Source: Perkinsus olseni (taxonomy: Eukaryota; Perkinsozoa; Perkinsida). From it: a DNA stretch of 64,000 nt. How positions within the stretch are numbered: position 1 is the first letter of the stretch; each line of letters opens with the position of its first letter. The position numbers and the translations under genes were made by a program. The stretch is from the NCBI GenBank assembly GCA_013115125.1, contig JABANN010000020.1, positions 1 to 64,000 of the forward strand, written 5' to 3'. Shown piece after piece: positions 10,903 to 26,033 of this stretch. Under the pieces are notes generated by a model. It saw only the letters and a program-made list of their open reading frames with translations, was not told the DNA's origin and searched no databases.

Positions 10903-13127
10903 ATGATCCCACCCCCTGCCCCGGAGTCGGAGGAGGCCGTGGGGGCTCCTGAGGCAACTGGTGGTGCCGCTTGCCGTGTCCAACAGCTCTGCACTCGCTG
11001 TCAGTCCAAGCTGGAGGTCGTTGATTACGATACCCAGGAGAAGCAGGTGTGAAGCATCTCTCATAACTATCGTCTGCCCCTTTTAAGTGACAATGGCGTG
11101 TCTCAGGCCAAGGCCGAGATAGCGGCTCGAGACCTAGAGGATCGGATAGCGGCGGCAACAACAGACTGCCCGAGGGGTGCTTCACTACGAGAGGCTCTCG
11201 AGAAGGTAGGCCGTCATGGGGAGGTACCTGGGGCCAGTGTGCGATCGTTCTTAGGGGAAGAATCTGAGCTCAGTGGAACGGCTGAGTCTGCTCGGCAGTG
11301 CCTTTGCTCTTGTACTACCGCCCGAGGCCCGGGAGAAGGATACTAGCGTACCGCTCTGTGAGCCATGTGCAATGGACGTAAGTCCACTAACGGTCATCTA
11401 TCGAGGCCGTGCGACAGTTCCCGCGCTAGGTGGTGGCTTTGTGGCAGCGAGAACTGGCGCTGCGACGGGCGGAGCTAGCTGAGGCCGAGCTCGCCTTGGC
11501 AGAGCTGGATCAACAGGTGGCAGAGGGTGACGAGCAGGATGACGATGATGACGACGTCCGGGCCCTCGAGACCGAGGTAGGTGATCACAGGCCGGTCCTC
11601 GGGTAAGCGGATCGTCGGCAGATAGCTGGCATGGAGAGGGAGTTGGAGGAGTTGAAGGAGACTTCACAAGAACTGGAGGCTCGTCTAGAGACAGAGGAAG
11701 CGGAGGCAAGGGTCCAGCTCCGACGGGAAGAGTACCTCCATAAGGAGACCGATGACTACATTGTAAGCTACAGTAGCACGGCACATCTTCGACTAGTACT
11801 AGGGAGCAGGTGGAACTGGTCGGCCATGAGGAGGCCACGGGTAGCGTTAAAGCCCAAGTAGAGTACACGAGCGCTGAGATATCAAGACTAAAAAGGACCA
11901 GCGTGCTGGCAATGGCCTTCAGGATTTGGTACTCAAGTAGCAGCTCGACCATCTCGGACCCCCCTTCGTCGCAGGCACTCCGGGCCTTTTGGGAGCATCA
12001 ACGGCTTCAGGATGGGCCGCGTACATGACTACCAGATCCCATGGTCGGAGATTAACGTTGGGTGGGGGCAGATGGCCCTTCTTCTGGACGTCATCGTGCG
12101 GTAAGGGTAGTGACCTTCTCGAAGCAGAGCCACCATCCGCCTTGTCCCAGGCGAGTGGGAGTTCCCTCGGCTTATCGGCTCCTTCCGAGAGGTTCGTGCT
12201 CGGCTATACTTCGGAAGTCGGACAACGCCGTGATGGAGCTGCACACTAGTGACGGAGGGTTTGCCAGATTCTTCACTGGACGCAAGTGAGTTCCTATGGG
12301 GTTCAACCCAAGGCATGGGCACCGGGGACTTTTGCGAGCGCTGTTTGAGGGAAATAGAAGCTCCTTGGCATCTGCCTTCTCCTATCGTTATTACACTTTT
12401 CCTTCGATGGGTCGCCTTGAAGCATCCCGCGAGATGGGAGCTAGCGGGTCGTGTGCGAAGCACTCTGACCCTCGCCGTCCCTGTAACAGGGGCATGCGAA
12501 GAAAACATAGCCTCGAAGGCTGGAATTTCATCTCTTCTAGAAGCTGAATGAATGACGGCTCCTAGCTTCTCCATTTGCAGTTTTTCGGACCTTTCGATCT
12601 CGTTCCCCGAAACTCTGTTATTCGAAGATTGCCTGAACTCCTGTAAGGCTCGTATGATGATGATGACGATTGTTGTTGTTGTTGCTGTCAGGTTCGATGC
12701 CGGCATGTGCGCCTACGTTAATGTTGTTCAGGAGGTTTGTACCTTCTCCGAGCGATTTAGGAGCCAACCATTGAGGTGGGGATGGTCAGTTAGGAGGTGT
12801 CTGTCATAACCTTGGATATGCTCCAGCTAAGCCGGGGCTCGGCCCTCTGAATATTTCGGGTGCTCTAGAATTGGTCGTTGGTACCTCATCCCCTCAGATT
12901 GCCCTTTAGCATAGAGGGCGATAAGGTCGGCGGTTTTTCGGTGGCACTGCAGTTCAACCAGGAGGAGAGGTAGGTGGCAGTGAGCGATCGTGCCCACCTC
13001 CAGTGCTTTCCTTCACAGATGGACGAAGGCTATGAAGTACTTGCTCACTAATCTCAAGTGGTTGATGGCATACATAGAGTCCGAGCCTCTGCCGACGACC
13101 TCTCCCGTCGCTTCGGACGATGGCTGA
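10903..13127 (+). CDS. ATG6: Beclin 1 / ATG6 (VPS30), PI3-kinase complex subunit of autophagy
   Basis: The start MIPPPAPESEEAVG is followed by a Cys-pair segment CTRCQSKLEV, as in the beclin N-terminus, then PLCEPCAMD, matching the family's PLCEEC motif. Long Glu/Ala-rich coiled coil follows (ELALRRAELAEAELALAEL, MERELEELKETSQELEARL). The evolutionarily conserved domain is unmistakable. A 46-nt intron (11929-11974) joins LAMAFRIW to HSGPFGSINGFRMGRV, then PWSEINVGWGQMALLLDVI, a degraded YRLLPRGS segment, DAGMCAYVNVVQEV, and WTKAMKYLLTNLKWLMAYIES near the C-terminus. The stop is at 13125-13127. Exons 1-2 (10903-11046 and 11107-11205) are exact, and several middle exons are not fully closed. 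Beclin scaffolds the Vps34 lipid-kinase complex in autophagy and endosomal sorting. The gene follows the TPR gene on the same strand after a gap of about 116 nt. Confidence 0.88.
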
Positions 13128-13386
13128 GCAGCGTGCGCCTACTGACAGTATCATTGCCATAGCAGACTGTGCCACTTCCTACGTTTCCACATATTTGCCT
13201 CCTCTGATTTGGTCAATCCTGAGAGACGTTATCAGTCCGAGCAATCAGCACTTCGGGGGGCGATTGTCGCTGGACAGGCGTGCCGCGCTTGATGAACCCG
13301 TCACAGAGATGTACCCTCAGTGAGGCTTCAAAGCCAGTAGAGAACGGTGCCGCAGTCGGCAAACGTCGGGTGAGCAGGAGGACAGA

Positions 13387-16300
13387 ATGTCGCCCTCACC
13401 GACTCCTGATGATGCTGCTGTCATGCTGTCAAACCCACGGCGTGTCTCACTTCAGAGCCCACGGAATCCCAACCCCTTTTTGGAGTTCAACAACGAACTC
13501 GAAAGCGCCCGCTTTGATCAACGCAGGGAGATGTAGGCGCTGGGCCCGTGAGGCCTGCAGCTGCCGACGCCCCGTCAGGTTGGAGAGCACCCAACGATCG
13601 AGTTGGACGACAACAGCTGGTCCTAGCATGGCGGCAACGGGGTATCCTAGAGGGAACAGACACATAGACACACTACGTCGAGAGGTGGCGGCGTTATGGA
13701 GGCTGCGCTGCTGCTGCCTCTGACCACTTTCCTGACGGTCAGGCCCGGATGCACGCAATGGAGGAGATGTCAGGGCGTGGTCTGGGGGACCTCTGCGAGC
13801 TGCGACTTGGCCATTCGAGTGCTGTTCGGAATAGCTCCCAACTTGACCCCCTCAGGCGATCCCCGTAATGACATTTTGCCGGGTGGAGGCTGCAGGTGTT
13901 CATCAGATACGGTATGGACCTAGCCAGAGTGGCTGCTCAATCAGCAAGGCAGAACGCTGATGCGAAGAAAGGCGGCCTTCGGGAATGTACGTGGGGGGGG
14001 GGCAGGCTCAGTGTCACTGTAACTTGGCAGATTCCTCCATGCCCTTCGTTCTGCTGCCGAAGTCCGTAGACCATGCACATCGACTGAGGGAGGCTATGTG
14101 TACTCTCTGTCCCGACTTGAAGCCCCGCTCGAAGAAGGTGCTTCGTACTCCCCTTCAGCCCATGTTCGCCGTTCAGCTCTGCGACCTCTGGTTGTAGGCT
14201 GAGATACTAGACAACGCGAGGCTGGACGTGAAGAGTTTATTCAGCAAGAAACACCACAAGCGAGCAGCAGCAGAAGCGGACGACTTCGACCCGATGCAGG
14301 AGACTCTCGAGGTCGTCTGCCGCATAGTGCAGGTCAGCCGGCGGGGAACGTCGTGATCCTGCCGTGCGGAGTAGGACTTCTCAGGAACGCTTCGAGGGTT
14401 CCTTCCGTGCCTTCTTCTTCCGAGTCGACGAGAACGGCAATGGTATCGTGAGCATGCGGGAGTTCGACCAAGGTGTGAGGAGGATGCACCTTTCTGACGA
14501 CTTGGTGAGGAGGAGGGTTACAGACAGCAGCGGACAGCAGCTCCTTGTCGCCTTTAGACTCCTGCACGTATCTTCGGTCTGTTCTCTTATCTCAAAGCAA
14601 CTGACTCCCGTATGTTGCATTGGGAGCAGTTCTCTCGGATAGAAGACTGGTACACCGCCAAGCAGGAGGCGGCAAAGAAGCCACCGTCCCCGACGCCGCA
14701 GGAGAGAGCAGCCCAGGTGCCGACCGAACTGAGACGTTGCTCACTATGTATTATCATCATGTTGCACTACAGTTGTTTGTTTCAGGACAGGATCAACCTC
14801 CTGCGCCAGGGGTTCCAAGACCGGGCCCGGAAGGCTAGAGATGACGTCCATCACATCGGCTTCGCGGACTTCGGAGGTGACGTCAAGTCACAAAGGATCA
14901 GTAAAGCCGCTGTCACAGGGGCTCGGAGGTAAGGCTCTCGTGTGCCTCAACTGCCATTCCCATCTAGTTGAATGACGATACGCATCGAGGCCTCATTGAC
15001 TCAGCTCAGCCGTCACTGGACGGCACGGAACTGTGAAGCGGCAGGCCAGCTCCTCTCGGGGGTTCGATCGGACAGGGACACTCACTCGCCTCGATAGGAG
15101 TAAGAGCGGCATGATACCTGATAAAGGTGAGGACTCATCGAACGACGGGAGGGGTGCGGGAATGGCCTCTTCCACGGTGAAGCCCTTGACGACAGGTATG
15201 GTGCATGTAGCGAGTACGTCGCTGCAACAACCCAGACGACTGCCATCAGGGATCGGTCAAGGAGGTCCGAGGTCATCTCGGTGAGTTGTACTGACCCGTT
15301 ATCTGTGCTCTCCGTCCGATTTTCGCAGGTACAACGGTGACACAAAGCCAAGGAAGCAGACTGCAGACTTACAGAGCCTGGATGGGCAACGACGATCGAC
15401 AAACGACTCGACAGCCACTCAGTTGGATGACACTGAGGCTGGAGATCTTCCGCAACTGTCAGAGTGGTGAGACCAGAGAAGAGAAGTTATCTCATCCGTG
15501 TCCAGGAGTTAACCAACTTGCCGTTTCCCTCTCCCCGTGCGGACACGTCGTTGAACACAGCCGTGCCGCTTGAGAAAACGGGGCGTCCCTATGGGTCACG
15601 GGCCATATCATAACGCGTCGCTCGCTTGGCCTCTTCTGCCCATGCCCTTCGGCATGCCAATCTTATTGTTATCCAGGTCCGAAGACATGAGTGAAGTTGA
15701 GGCAAGCAATTACCACAGGACAGATCCTAGACTGCTCCTTTGGGAGTTCAGAGATTCTCTCTGCAAGATCACGGTGAGTGTCTGCCAATCTCGCCCAGTC
15801 CGGGAGTCCCGGATCTAAGAGGATCATGCCCCTCGGCCTACTGCACGCCTGTGCCCCTAGGTGTTCCCGAACGGCGACCCTCACCATGGAGGACGGCTAC
15901 TCATCGTCCGCCGTCATAGGGCTGACGACCACGACTTCTCTCTGCTAATGGTCGACTGCGTTCGTCAAGGTAGCCAGGTCCCAGCTTTCGTGTCTAAGCA
16001 CAGTCCTTGTCTACCATTAGGAGTCTTGCCCCTGGGCGGCCCTCCTACACTGCTTTGGACGAGTGACTCCTTCGAACCAGTCAGGAGCCTCCATGACTTG
16101 CACGATGACGCCCATTACATAGCGTCAGCTGGCGAACACGACGTGCCGAGAGAAGAGCGCCTCCCGCCATCGATCCGAAAGAAGAGACAGGAGTTCCTGA
16201 ACACCTCCAATGTGAGTCCTTATGGGGGTTGAGGGAGCTTCTGCGTCCCAGGCTATAGACTATCGACAGGTCGGCTCCTCTGCGGATGCATCGCGGGCAA

Positions 16301-17268
16301 CCGGTGAGACTATGGCGACCAGGAGACTGAGCACTGTCGGGTCTACACCAGGGTGGGCCTACTCGTCTCGACATCCGCCGTACATGTCCCTTCTCACGAT
16401 TCGGGAGGCGGAAGATCTCCTGGGTAAGGTCGCCTCTCTCAGGACCGCATCGGACGTCCTCGAGGAACTCAGCGCCGTACTATCAACACCCTTATACAAG
16501 TCAGCTCATGCAACGTGGAAGATGAAGGCGATACAGATGATGCAGAAGGCCAACACGGCACGACTTGAAGATGTAAGCTGCTCCTACCCTTCACGACATT
16601 GGAAACGCTCTCATAGTCCAGCATTCTCAGGCTCTTCTTGACAGAGGGATCGTACGGCGGGACCGAGACCACCTGAGCATGGTTCGGCGAACAAGACGGG
16701 ACTTGAAGAAGGACCTCCGGTAACGGACTGGTCTGTCTCCGAGCATGATGCCCTCCACAGGTTTATCCGTCGACAACTTGGCTGCGTTTAGGATGGCACA
16801 GCGTCATACCATCATGTAACACTTCTACTGATGTGTTCCTTATCCTACTATACCCAAGTGGTAGGCTGCTACTGCCGAGTTCTCGTAGTTATCAATAGGG
16901 AGTCCTCCAAACTCGAGCAGGGGAACGAGATAATTTCGCTGAAGTTGAACCTTCTGTTGGGGGTACACGAGAGCGACGGGCATGTAGCTTGGAGAAGGCG
17001 GCCCGCCAGACCATTTCCTATCGATGATAACCTATGGGATCGCCCGTTGAATATGTTCTGCGTCTGTTCCGGGCGTGTGCTCCGTCCTCGTCATTTCCCT
17101 AGGGAGGGCATGGTGGACTGCTGATGTGCACTCGATCACACCCTGCTTGGTGTTGGTCCTGACTATGGTGGTGGATGTAGAAAAGCCATCGCAGACACCT
17201 ACCGCGCCCTCTCCTTCCGGCTGTGCGTCGCGGCCGTACGTGACATGTGTAGCTGTCTCGAAGGATAA
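13387..17268 (+). CDS. Long multi-exon EF-hand-containing protein, poorly resolved (possibly two genes)
   Basis: The likely start is MSPSPTPDDAAVMLSNPRR, followed by NPNPFLEFNNELESARFDQRR. Well-supported internal exons include AEILDNARLDVKSLFSKKHHK (about 14200-14330), then an exon with one canonical EF-hand loop (DENGNGIVSMRE, about 14420-14460). Later come FSRIEDWYTAKQEAAKK, DRINLLRQGFQDRARKA (14795 on), a hydrophobic PLLPMPFGMPILLLS stretch near 15640, and a helical exon LTIREAEDLLGKVASL (about 16390-16575) ending at a GTAAGC donor. The last frame ends VRDMCSCLEG at 17268. I could not close all phases, so this span may hold one gene or two. The one EF-hand implies calcium binding. No other domain is recognised. 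Confidence 0.4.
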
Positions 17269-18522
17269 ATGGCAGCGGCGGCCTACATCGGGCTCAAAGC
17301 GGCCAGACGTCAGCAGGCCTCGGCTGCCCGGGTACTGGCACACGATCAACACGCGAAGGAGCGGAGACGTATAATATCGGTGAGCTAAGTGGCTAAGATA
17401 TAAGCAGGAACACTGTGGATCTATCGACTCCTTGCGAGAAGAACGAGGGTTTGAGCGGAAATCCGGGAAATGCTATGGAGAATCTTAGTGTGCTAGCCGT
17501 TGCTGAAGGGACTGCATTGCTATTAGCCTGAGCCATGCAGATATTCCAAAAGTATGATACTGACAAGACACTCCAACTCGAACGAGATCAGCTGGCTCTG
17601 CTGCTCCGAGATTATAATGGCGGCAAGGACCCCGATGCTGATGAGGTCAGTTCATAGGGCCATGTATTGGGATTTGCCAGATGAGTCTGATGGGACGGTA
17701 TGGGGAGGATGCCATTCATTTAATGGCCCGAGGCTGACCAGGTGTTGTTCAATAGGCTGCCTCCCACCTTTTCGGGAGCGCTCCCGGGAGCGTGTTTCAC
17801 ACGTATAACTCAATCCTGCGTGCGCTCCTGAACTTCGGCACGGGCGTATCGAATAGCCCAGAACTCTACAGCCACTCCCTTAACAGGTGGAATTCATCCT
17901 TAAAGTTGCAGACACGGACGGCACGGATGCTATAGGGCAGGACGAGGTCCTCTATGCGTTGAAGGTTTGGAGCACGTGAGAGTCGGAACCCCATGCCACA
18001 GGATTGTGGACAGCCTTCAGGTACCGCCACGCGAAGGAGCGGATCCGAGAGTACTTCGAGAAGTATGATTTCACTCGGGACGGCTACTTGGACCATGACG
18101 AGTTGAAGCTGTTCCTTGTAGAGCTCAACGATGGGTTTAAGGTAGATGGATTCTGTCATCATTGATCCATCTCGGAAAATTCCAGTGGATATAACACAAA
18201 TGAAAAGACAACATATTGCCAACTCGATCCACGCTCCGCTTCCGCTCTCTGACTGTGGCCGAGGGCAGTTCTCGGTCGCAGGTGACCAAGGAGGAGGTCA
18301 ACTGGGTGTTCAGTAAAGCGGACGTGTTGGAGGATGGAAAGATACATGAAGTGGAGTTCCTGTCCGCCGTCAGCGCCTGGTACCACACATCCCGCTCATC
18401 CTGAGAGAGAGCTCAGCGCGGCCTGTTCTGATCGAATCCGCGTCAATTTGGCGGAAGGAAGGGTTTCTAGGTACGCCAACGTGGAGGACAAGGAGGACGA
18501 GCGATGCTGCAGCATCGTGTGA
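17269..18522 (+). CDS. Four-EF-hand calcium-binding protein with a C-terminal CaaX box
   Basis: Six exons close exactly to 191 residues: 17269-17379, 17541-17645, 17887-17975, 18021-18141, 18282-18379 and 18471-18522. The first 35 residues are Ala/Arg-rich. Four EF-hand loops are spaced 38 residues apart within each pair: DTDKTLQLERDQ (position 12 is Gln, so probably weak), DTDGTDAIGQDE, DFTRDGYLDHDE and DVLEDGKIHEVE. The C-terminus is DERCCSIV-stop. CSIV fits a CaaX prenylation signal, with a preceding Cys available for palmitoylation. I infer a membrane-tethered calcium sensor, but the target is unknown. The start follows an in-frame TAA immediately (TAAATG), so there is no upstream extension within this exon. 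Introns here are longer than usual (161, 241, 140 and 91 nt), apart from one of 45 nt. Confidence 0.8.
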
Positions 18523-18670
18523 AGTAGTTCGTTGCTCCGTCGACGGCGGATGACCAGGCCACGTGCCGCTGTCGTGGGACTTGACTGTTGTGTTGTAGCA
18601 GAGCTCCGAACGCACGGGCCTCGGCGACGGAATACGTCAGAACTCAGTGCCCCTTACACTTCTCTCACGA

Positions 18671-22640
<3,970 letters not shown>

Positions 22641-23292
22641 ATTTGATATGTCAATCGTTACCAATCTCACCTTGTGGGATGCATTAACCCTTTTGGGAGC
22701 ACCACCCCTAGCGCTTAGTGTATCAATAGTAGCTGTGGACTCGAGTTCAGTGCTCAGCCCCGGCAACCCTCAGGCTCACGGCCGTGGAGAGACCAACAAA
22801 TGGCTAGGTTAGAGTTCTGGGTAAGCGACACCTTCGGTCTCCTCGGCCATGTTATCGCACACGAAGCCTTCCGTGAAGGGAAGCTCTCTACTCACCGAGC
22901 GGACTGTTACGGTAGTCCGGCGGGAACAAAGAGGACCAGTCACGTTAATTGGCATTCAGAAAGGCTCCATCGTCAGGTGCAGCGCCCTATCACTTGAGAG
23001 GGTTGGTCGCAACCTTGAATAGACCGTCCTCGAGACACGGTAGTACTGTATGATGGTATGTTTTATAGACCACCCTGTCTTCCCCACAGTCACGACCCAT
23101 CAGGCGAACTCTACACAACACTCATTCCTAAATGAAGTAGTCCAATGAAGTCGCGGAGCCTAGGGTTCAAATGCCTGTCTCTGAAGACTGTAAAATGTAT
23201 TGGGATCTTCCCTGGCCGAAGAACCCCGGTCTCCGTCGTTGCCAATTGTACATCGGTAAGGAAAATGAGAGAAGAGGGTCCTTCGGCGACCC
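22641..23292. other. Convergent intergenic region
   Basis: This is the space between the 3' end of the SNF2 gene (plus) and the 3' end of the first gene of the VQVP array (minus). A short SNF2 terminal exon may reach about 22812. Otherwise no feature is seen. Confidence 0.4.
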
Positions 23293-24013
23293 CTATATTT
23301 GCATGAGGATATCGCAGAGGGCGCATGCCGCACAAGCACCTGTAAAGAGGGCTTCCTCAGCAGCATACATCACCGAGCACGCTTCGTACCGAGCATTCCC
23401 GCACAGCAGGCGAGGCCAGCATCATCATTGTCGTAGCGACGCCGATCGTCTGACTCGTGAATGATGATGGTTTGCTTTGGTGGTTGCTGATAGTGCATCG
23501 GTTGTGCATACCTACAGAAACCACCACGTTGGGTCTCACTGGAGAAATCGCTGAACATAAGTGTGTATGGTAGAGTGCCCTTTAGAGGAGACCCTCAGGG
23601 ACGGCACGAAGCCGCAGAACACCCCTCCCTACGCTGTTGACTGATAAGAGTTAGCATATGATGCTGTTGGTGGAAGTTGAACTTGAAAAACTTGGCCAGG
23701 ACTAAGTCCATGAGGCACCTGTACCTAGACGGCAAAGGACAACATCATTCCGCCCAGAAATTCAAGCACGAGCCTACCTGAACCGGTGCCCCAGTGTAAG
23801 GGTTGGTAATTTGGAGTGTGGTGCCACCTACAGCACCAGGAGGGACCTGGACCTGACAACGGTAGCTCAGTTGCACAAGGACAGGGATAGGCCATCCTAT
23901 GGCAGCGTGAAGGCACACAATCTTACGGAAATGATGCTGCTGCCGCCCCCTCCGGTTGCACCCTGGTTCCCTCCTTGATAAGGATTGTAGGCCGGTGGGG
24001 CTGATGCTGCCAT
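23293..24013 (-). CDS. VQVP-module / Cys-rich-tail protein, array copy A
   Basis: Five exons close to 137 residues: 24013-23927, 23852-23778, 23724-23642, 23511-23390 and 23339-23293. The leader MAASAPPAYNPYQGG is Gly/Pro/Tyr-rich and is unique to this copy. One module follows: VQVPPGAVGGTTLQITNP, then VQVPHGLSPGQVFQVQLPP. A linker with QQPPKQTIIIHESDD leads to a short hydrophobic Cys-rich tail (ACCAGMLGACAACALCDIL). The tail resembles plant and fungal CYSTM membrane modules, which suggests a palmitoylated or membrane-inserted end. There is no N-terminal signal peptide. In this copy the module is interrupted by an intron that the other three copies lack. The function is unknown. It is the leftmost of four tandem paralogues. 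Confidence 0.75.
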
Positions 24014-24291
24014 GGCCAAACTGACCGACTTACAGTGTTATCCCTAGCATTATGTAGAACGCTGCAACGGCGACGGTTAGAAAAACGACTCGCACTATAG
24101 AGGAACAACACGGAGCGTAGCTCAGTAGTACTAGGATTAGCTACAAAATGCTTCCGCCACTAGGGGAGCGTTAGAAAACGACAGAAAGAAAACAATATAT
24201 AAGGTAGACAGTAGGAGAACGTGAGGCCTCATAACCGAACAATTTGACTTTGCAAATTCCTCTAAACAGCAGTGGAGTGGGCGTCATCGGC

Positions 24292-24818
24292 TCATCCGAT
24301 GGCCTCGCCCAGTAGGCAACACGACAGCATAGCTGAGAGGGGAGGACATGACACACCATAGCCGTATAGAGGAGACTTACTAGAAAGGCAGAGGCAACAG
24401 CTGGCGGCTGAAGCGGCAGCCTCGGCATTGTCATCGACTGGGGGACGACTACTGTCCGTGATAATGACCGTTTGATGGGGAGGATGCTGGTATCTGACCA
24501 TGGAAGTCATTATGCAAGCTGAGCACCCCTTCCCTATTTACGAGGTGCCGTAGGAGTCGTAACCCCCGTATCCAGCGTCGTATGGGTGGCCTGTTACTAT
24601 GGTCGGGGCAACCTGAAGGATGATGACTTAGTGGTGGTTCGCTCCCCCCGCCCTCCTAGTGGAGGTAGTGCTACTACTACCTCTACGTTGAACGTATCAC
24701 CGGGATTGAGACCGGCTGGCACTTGGACCTGCATGGGCCTTCCCGTGGCAGGATCAGTTATCTGCAGGGTGCTTCCACCAGAAGCCCCTTGTGGAACCTG
24801 GACTGACAGTATTGCCAT
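24292..24818 (-). CDS. VQVP-module / Cys-rich-tail protein, array copy B
   Basis: Four exons close to 120 residues: 24818-24681, 24612-24542, 24493-24381 and 24332-24292. The protein starts directly in the module (MAILSVQVPQGASGGSTLQI, then VQVPAGLNPGDTFNVE). It continues through a Gly/Tyr linker (YDAGYGGYDSYG), the conserved QHPPHQTVIITDSS motif and an Ala/Cys tail (SAASCCLCLSTMLSCCLLGEAIG). Exon 1 (138 nt), exon 3 (113 nt) and exon 4 (41 nt) have the same lengths as in copy C. Introns are 48-68 nt. Location at a membrane through the Cys-rich end is inference. Nothing in the sequence indicates an enzyme. Confidence 0.8.
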
Positions 24819-25213
24819 AAGAATGAACTAGAACTGGACCGCTGCGAAAGATGAGCGCATAGGTTATGACCAAGCCAGTCAGCACCGCTTCGTGTACGAC
24901 TCTCTGCACGCTGTGAGTACAACAGCCAACAGATAGGCCCGTGCAATGGGCCGTTAGTTATTCATAGTCAATGTTGCCGGTCTACGAACTCGACAATATC
25001 AGACTGTAGCAATGTGGATTGCCATTGAGCGCTGACTCGATTCAGAGGATTATTGAAGGGGGAAAGGCACACATACGTGGCTAACGATAAGGAGGACAGT
25101 GCTTGTTGTAGTAGAAGAAGAGTAAGTATAATAAACGAAATGATGCGGCCGCTGCTGCTGCTGTGATCTTCCACTGGTTGATCTGAGCGGCGGTTGAATA
25201 AAGTCAAGCAGAT
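24819..25213. other. Spacer between array copies B and C
   Basis: This is a 395-nt intergenic spacer in the tandem array. It should hold the 3' region of copy C and the 5' region of copy B. I see no RNA gene or repeat in it. Confidence 0.4.
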
Positions 25214-25747
25214 TTAGCTGCAGGCCTCACCCAGGGCGCAACAAGCCAGGAGACCTGAGGAAGATGATGACAATGATGATATGCTGCTCCCTGTGTCCAT
25301 GATGTAGGACAATGGTATCCCTCATTACTTGCACACCATGCACAACATGCCGCAGAGCCAGCAGCATCAGCCGCACTTGGGCTCTGACCGGGTCCGCTAT
25401 TGATGATAACTGTCTGAGGAGGAGCCTGGCTCGTATGATGCCTGAGAGCAGATCAAACTTGTGCATTCTAGTACCGACACCAGTAGGTATTATTACTGCA
25501 CGCCGCCGTAAGGTTGATTAGGACCCCCAACGGGCTGGCCTTGGACAATGGTCGGGCCGAGCTGAGAGAGGACCGTCGCAATGGGTACGGGTTAACGAGT
25601 GGATATTACATCAACATTGAAGGTATCACCCGGCTTGAGGCCGGCTGGGACCTGCACCTGGAAGGGCCTGCCGGAGGTGGGATCAATGATCTGGATTGTA
25701 CTGCCACCAGTGGCCCCTTGAGGAACTTGAACCGACACAGTGATCAT
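25214..25747 (-). CDS. VQVP-module / Cys-rich-tail protein, array copy C
   Basis: Four exons close to 118 residues: 25747-25610, 25561-25497, 25441-25329 and 25254-25214. The module reads MITVSVQVPQGATGGSTIQI, then VQVPAGLKPGDTFNVD. The linker is rich in Gln/Pro/Gly, the conserved motif reads SQAPPQTVIINSG, and the tail is AACCAWCASLLACCALGEACS. The last intron could also end 36 nt earlier in frame (adding a Ser-rich 12-residue segment). I chose the later acceptor because it restores the 41-nt last exon shared with copies B and D and aligns the tails. The role is unknown, as for the rest of the array. Confidence 0.78.
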
Positions 25748-26033
25748 CGGGACAGGAGAGGAGACAGGAAGAGGAAAAAGAAGAAACTGTAGACCGCCGT
25801 CATGGTAATGAACCGTTAGAACGAAATTCTCGCTGCAATGCTGAGAGGGAACATCCCTAAGTGAATGAAATTAAATCGCTGAGTCAAAAGGATGTACTGA
25901 ATGGCTGACTAAATAGCAGTATGCCCTAGCAATAGCAAGGTTGTGAGACTGATAAGGGGGTTTATAGTTCGTTGATATGACGACGATGATGTCCGTCATC
26001 ATTACGCGCAGGTATTTTAGTATGTACTCTTGT

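Noticed and set aside
25255-25290. Extra Ser-rich segment in array copy C (earlier splice acceptor)
   Set aside because: The earlier acceptor is in frame but gives a 38-nt intron and misaligns the tail. The later acceptor restores the 41-nt exon seen in paralogues B and D.
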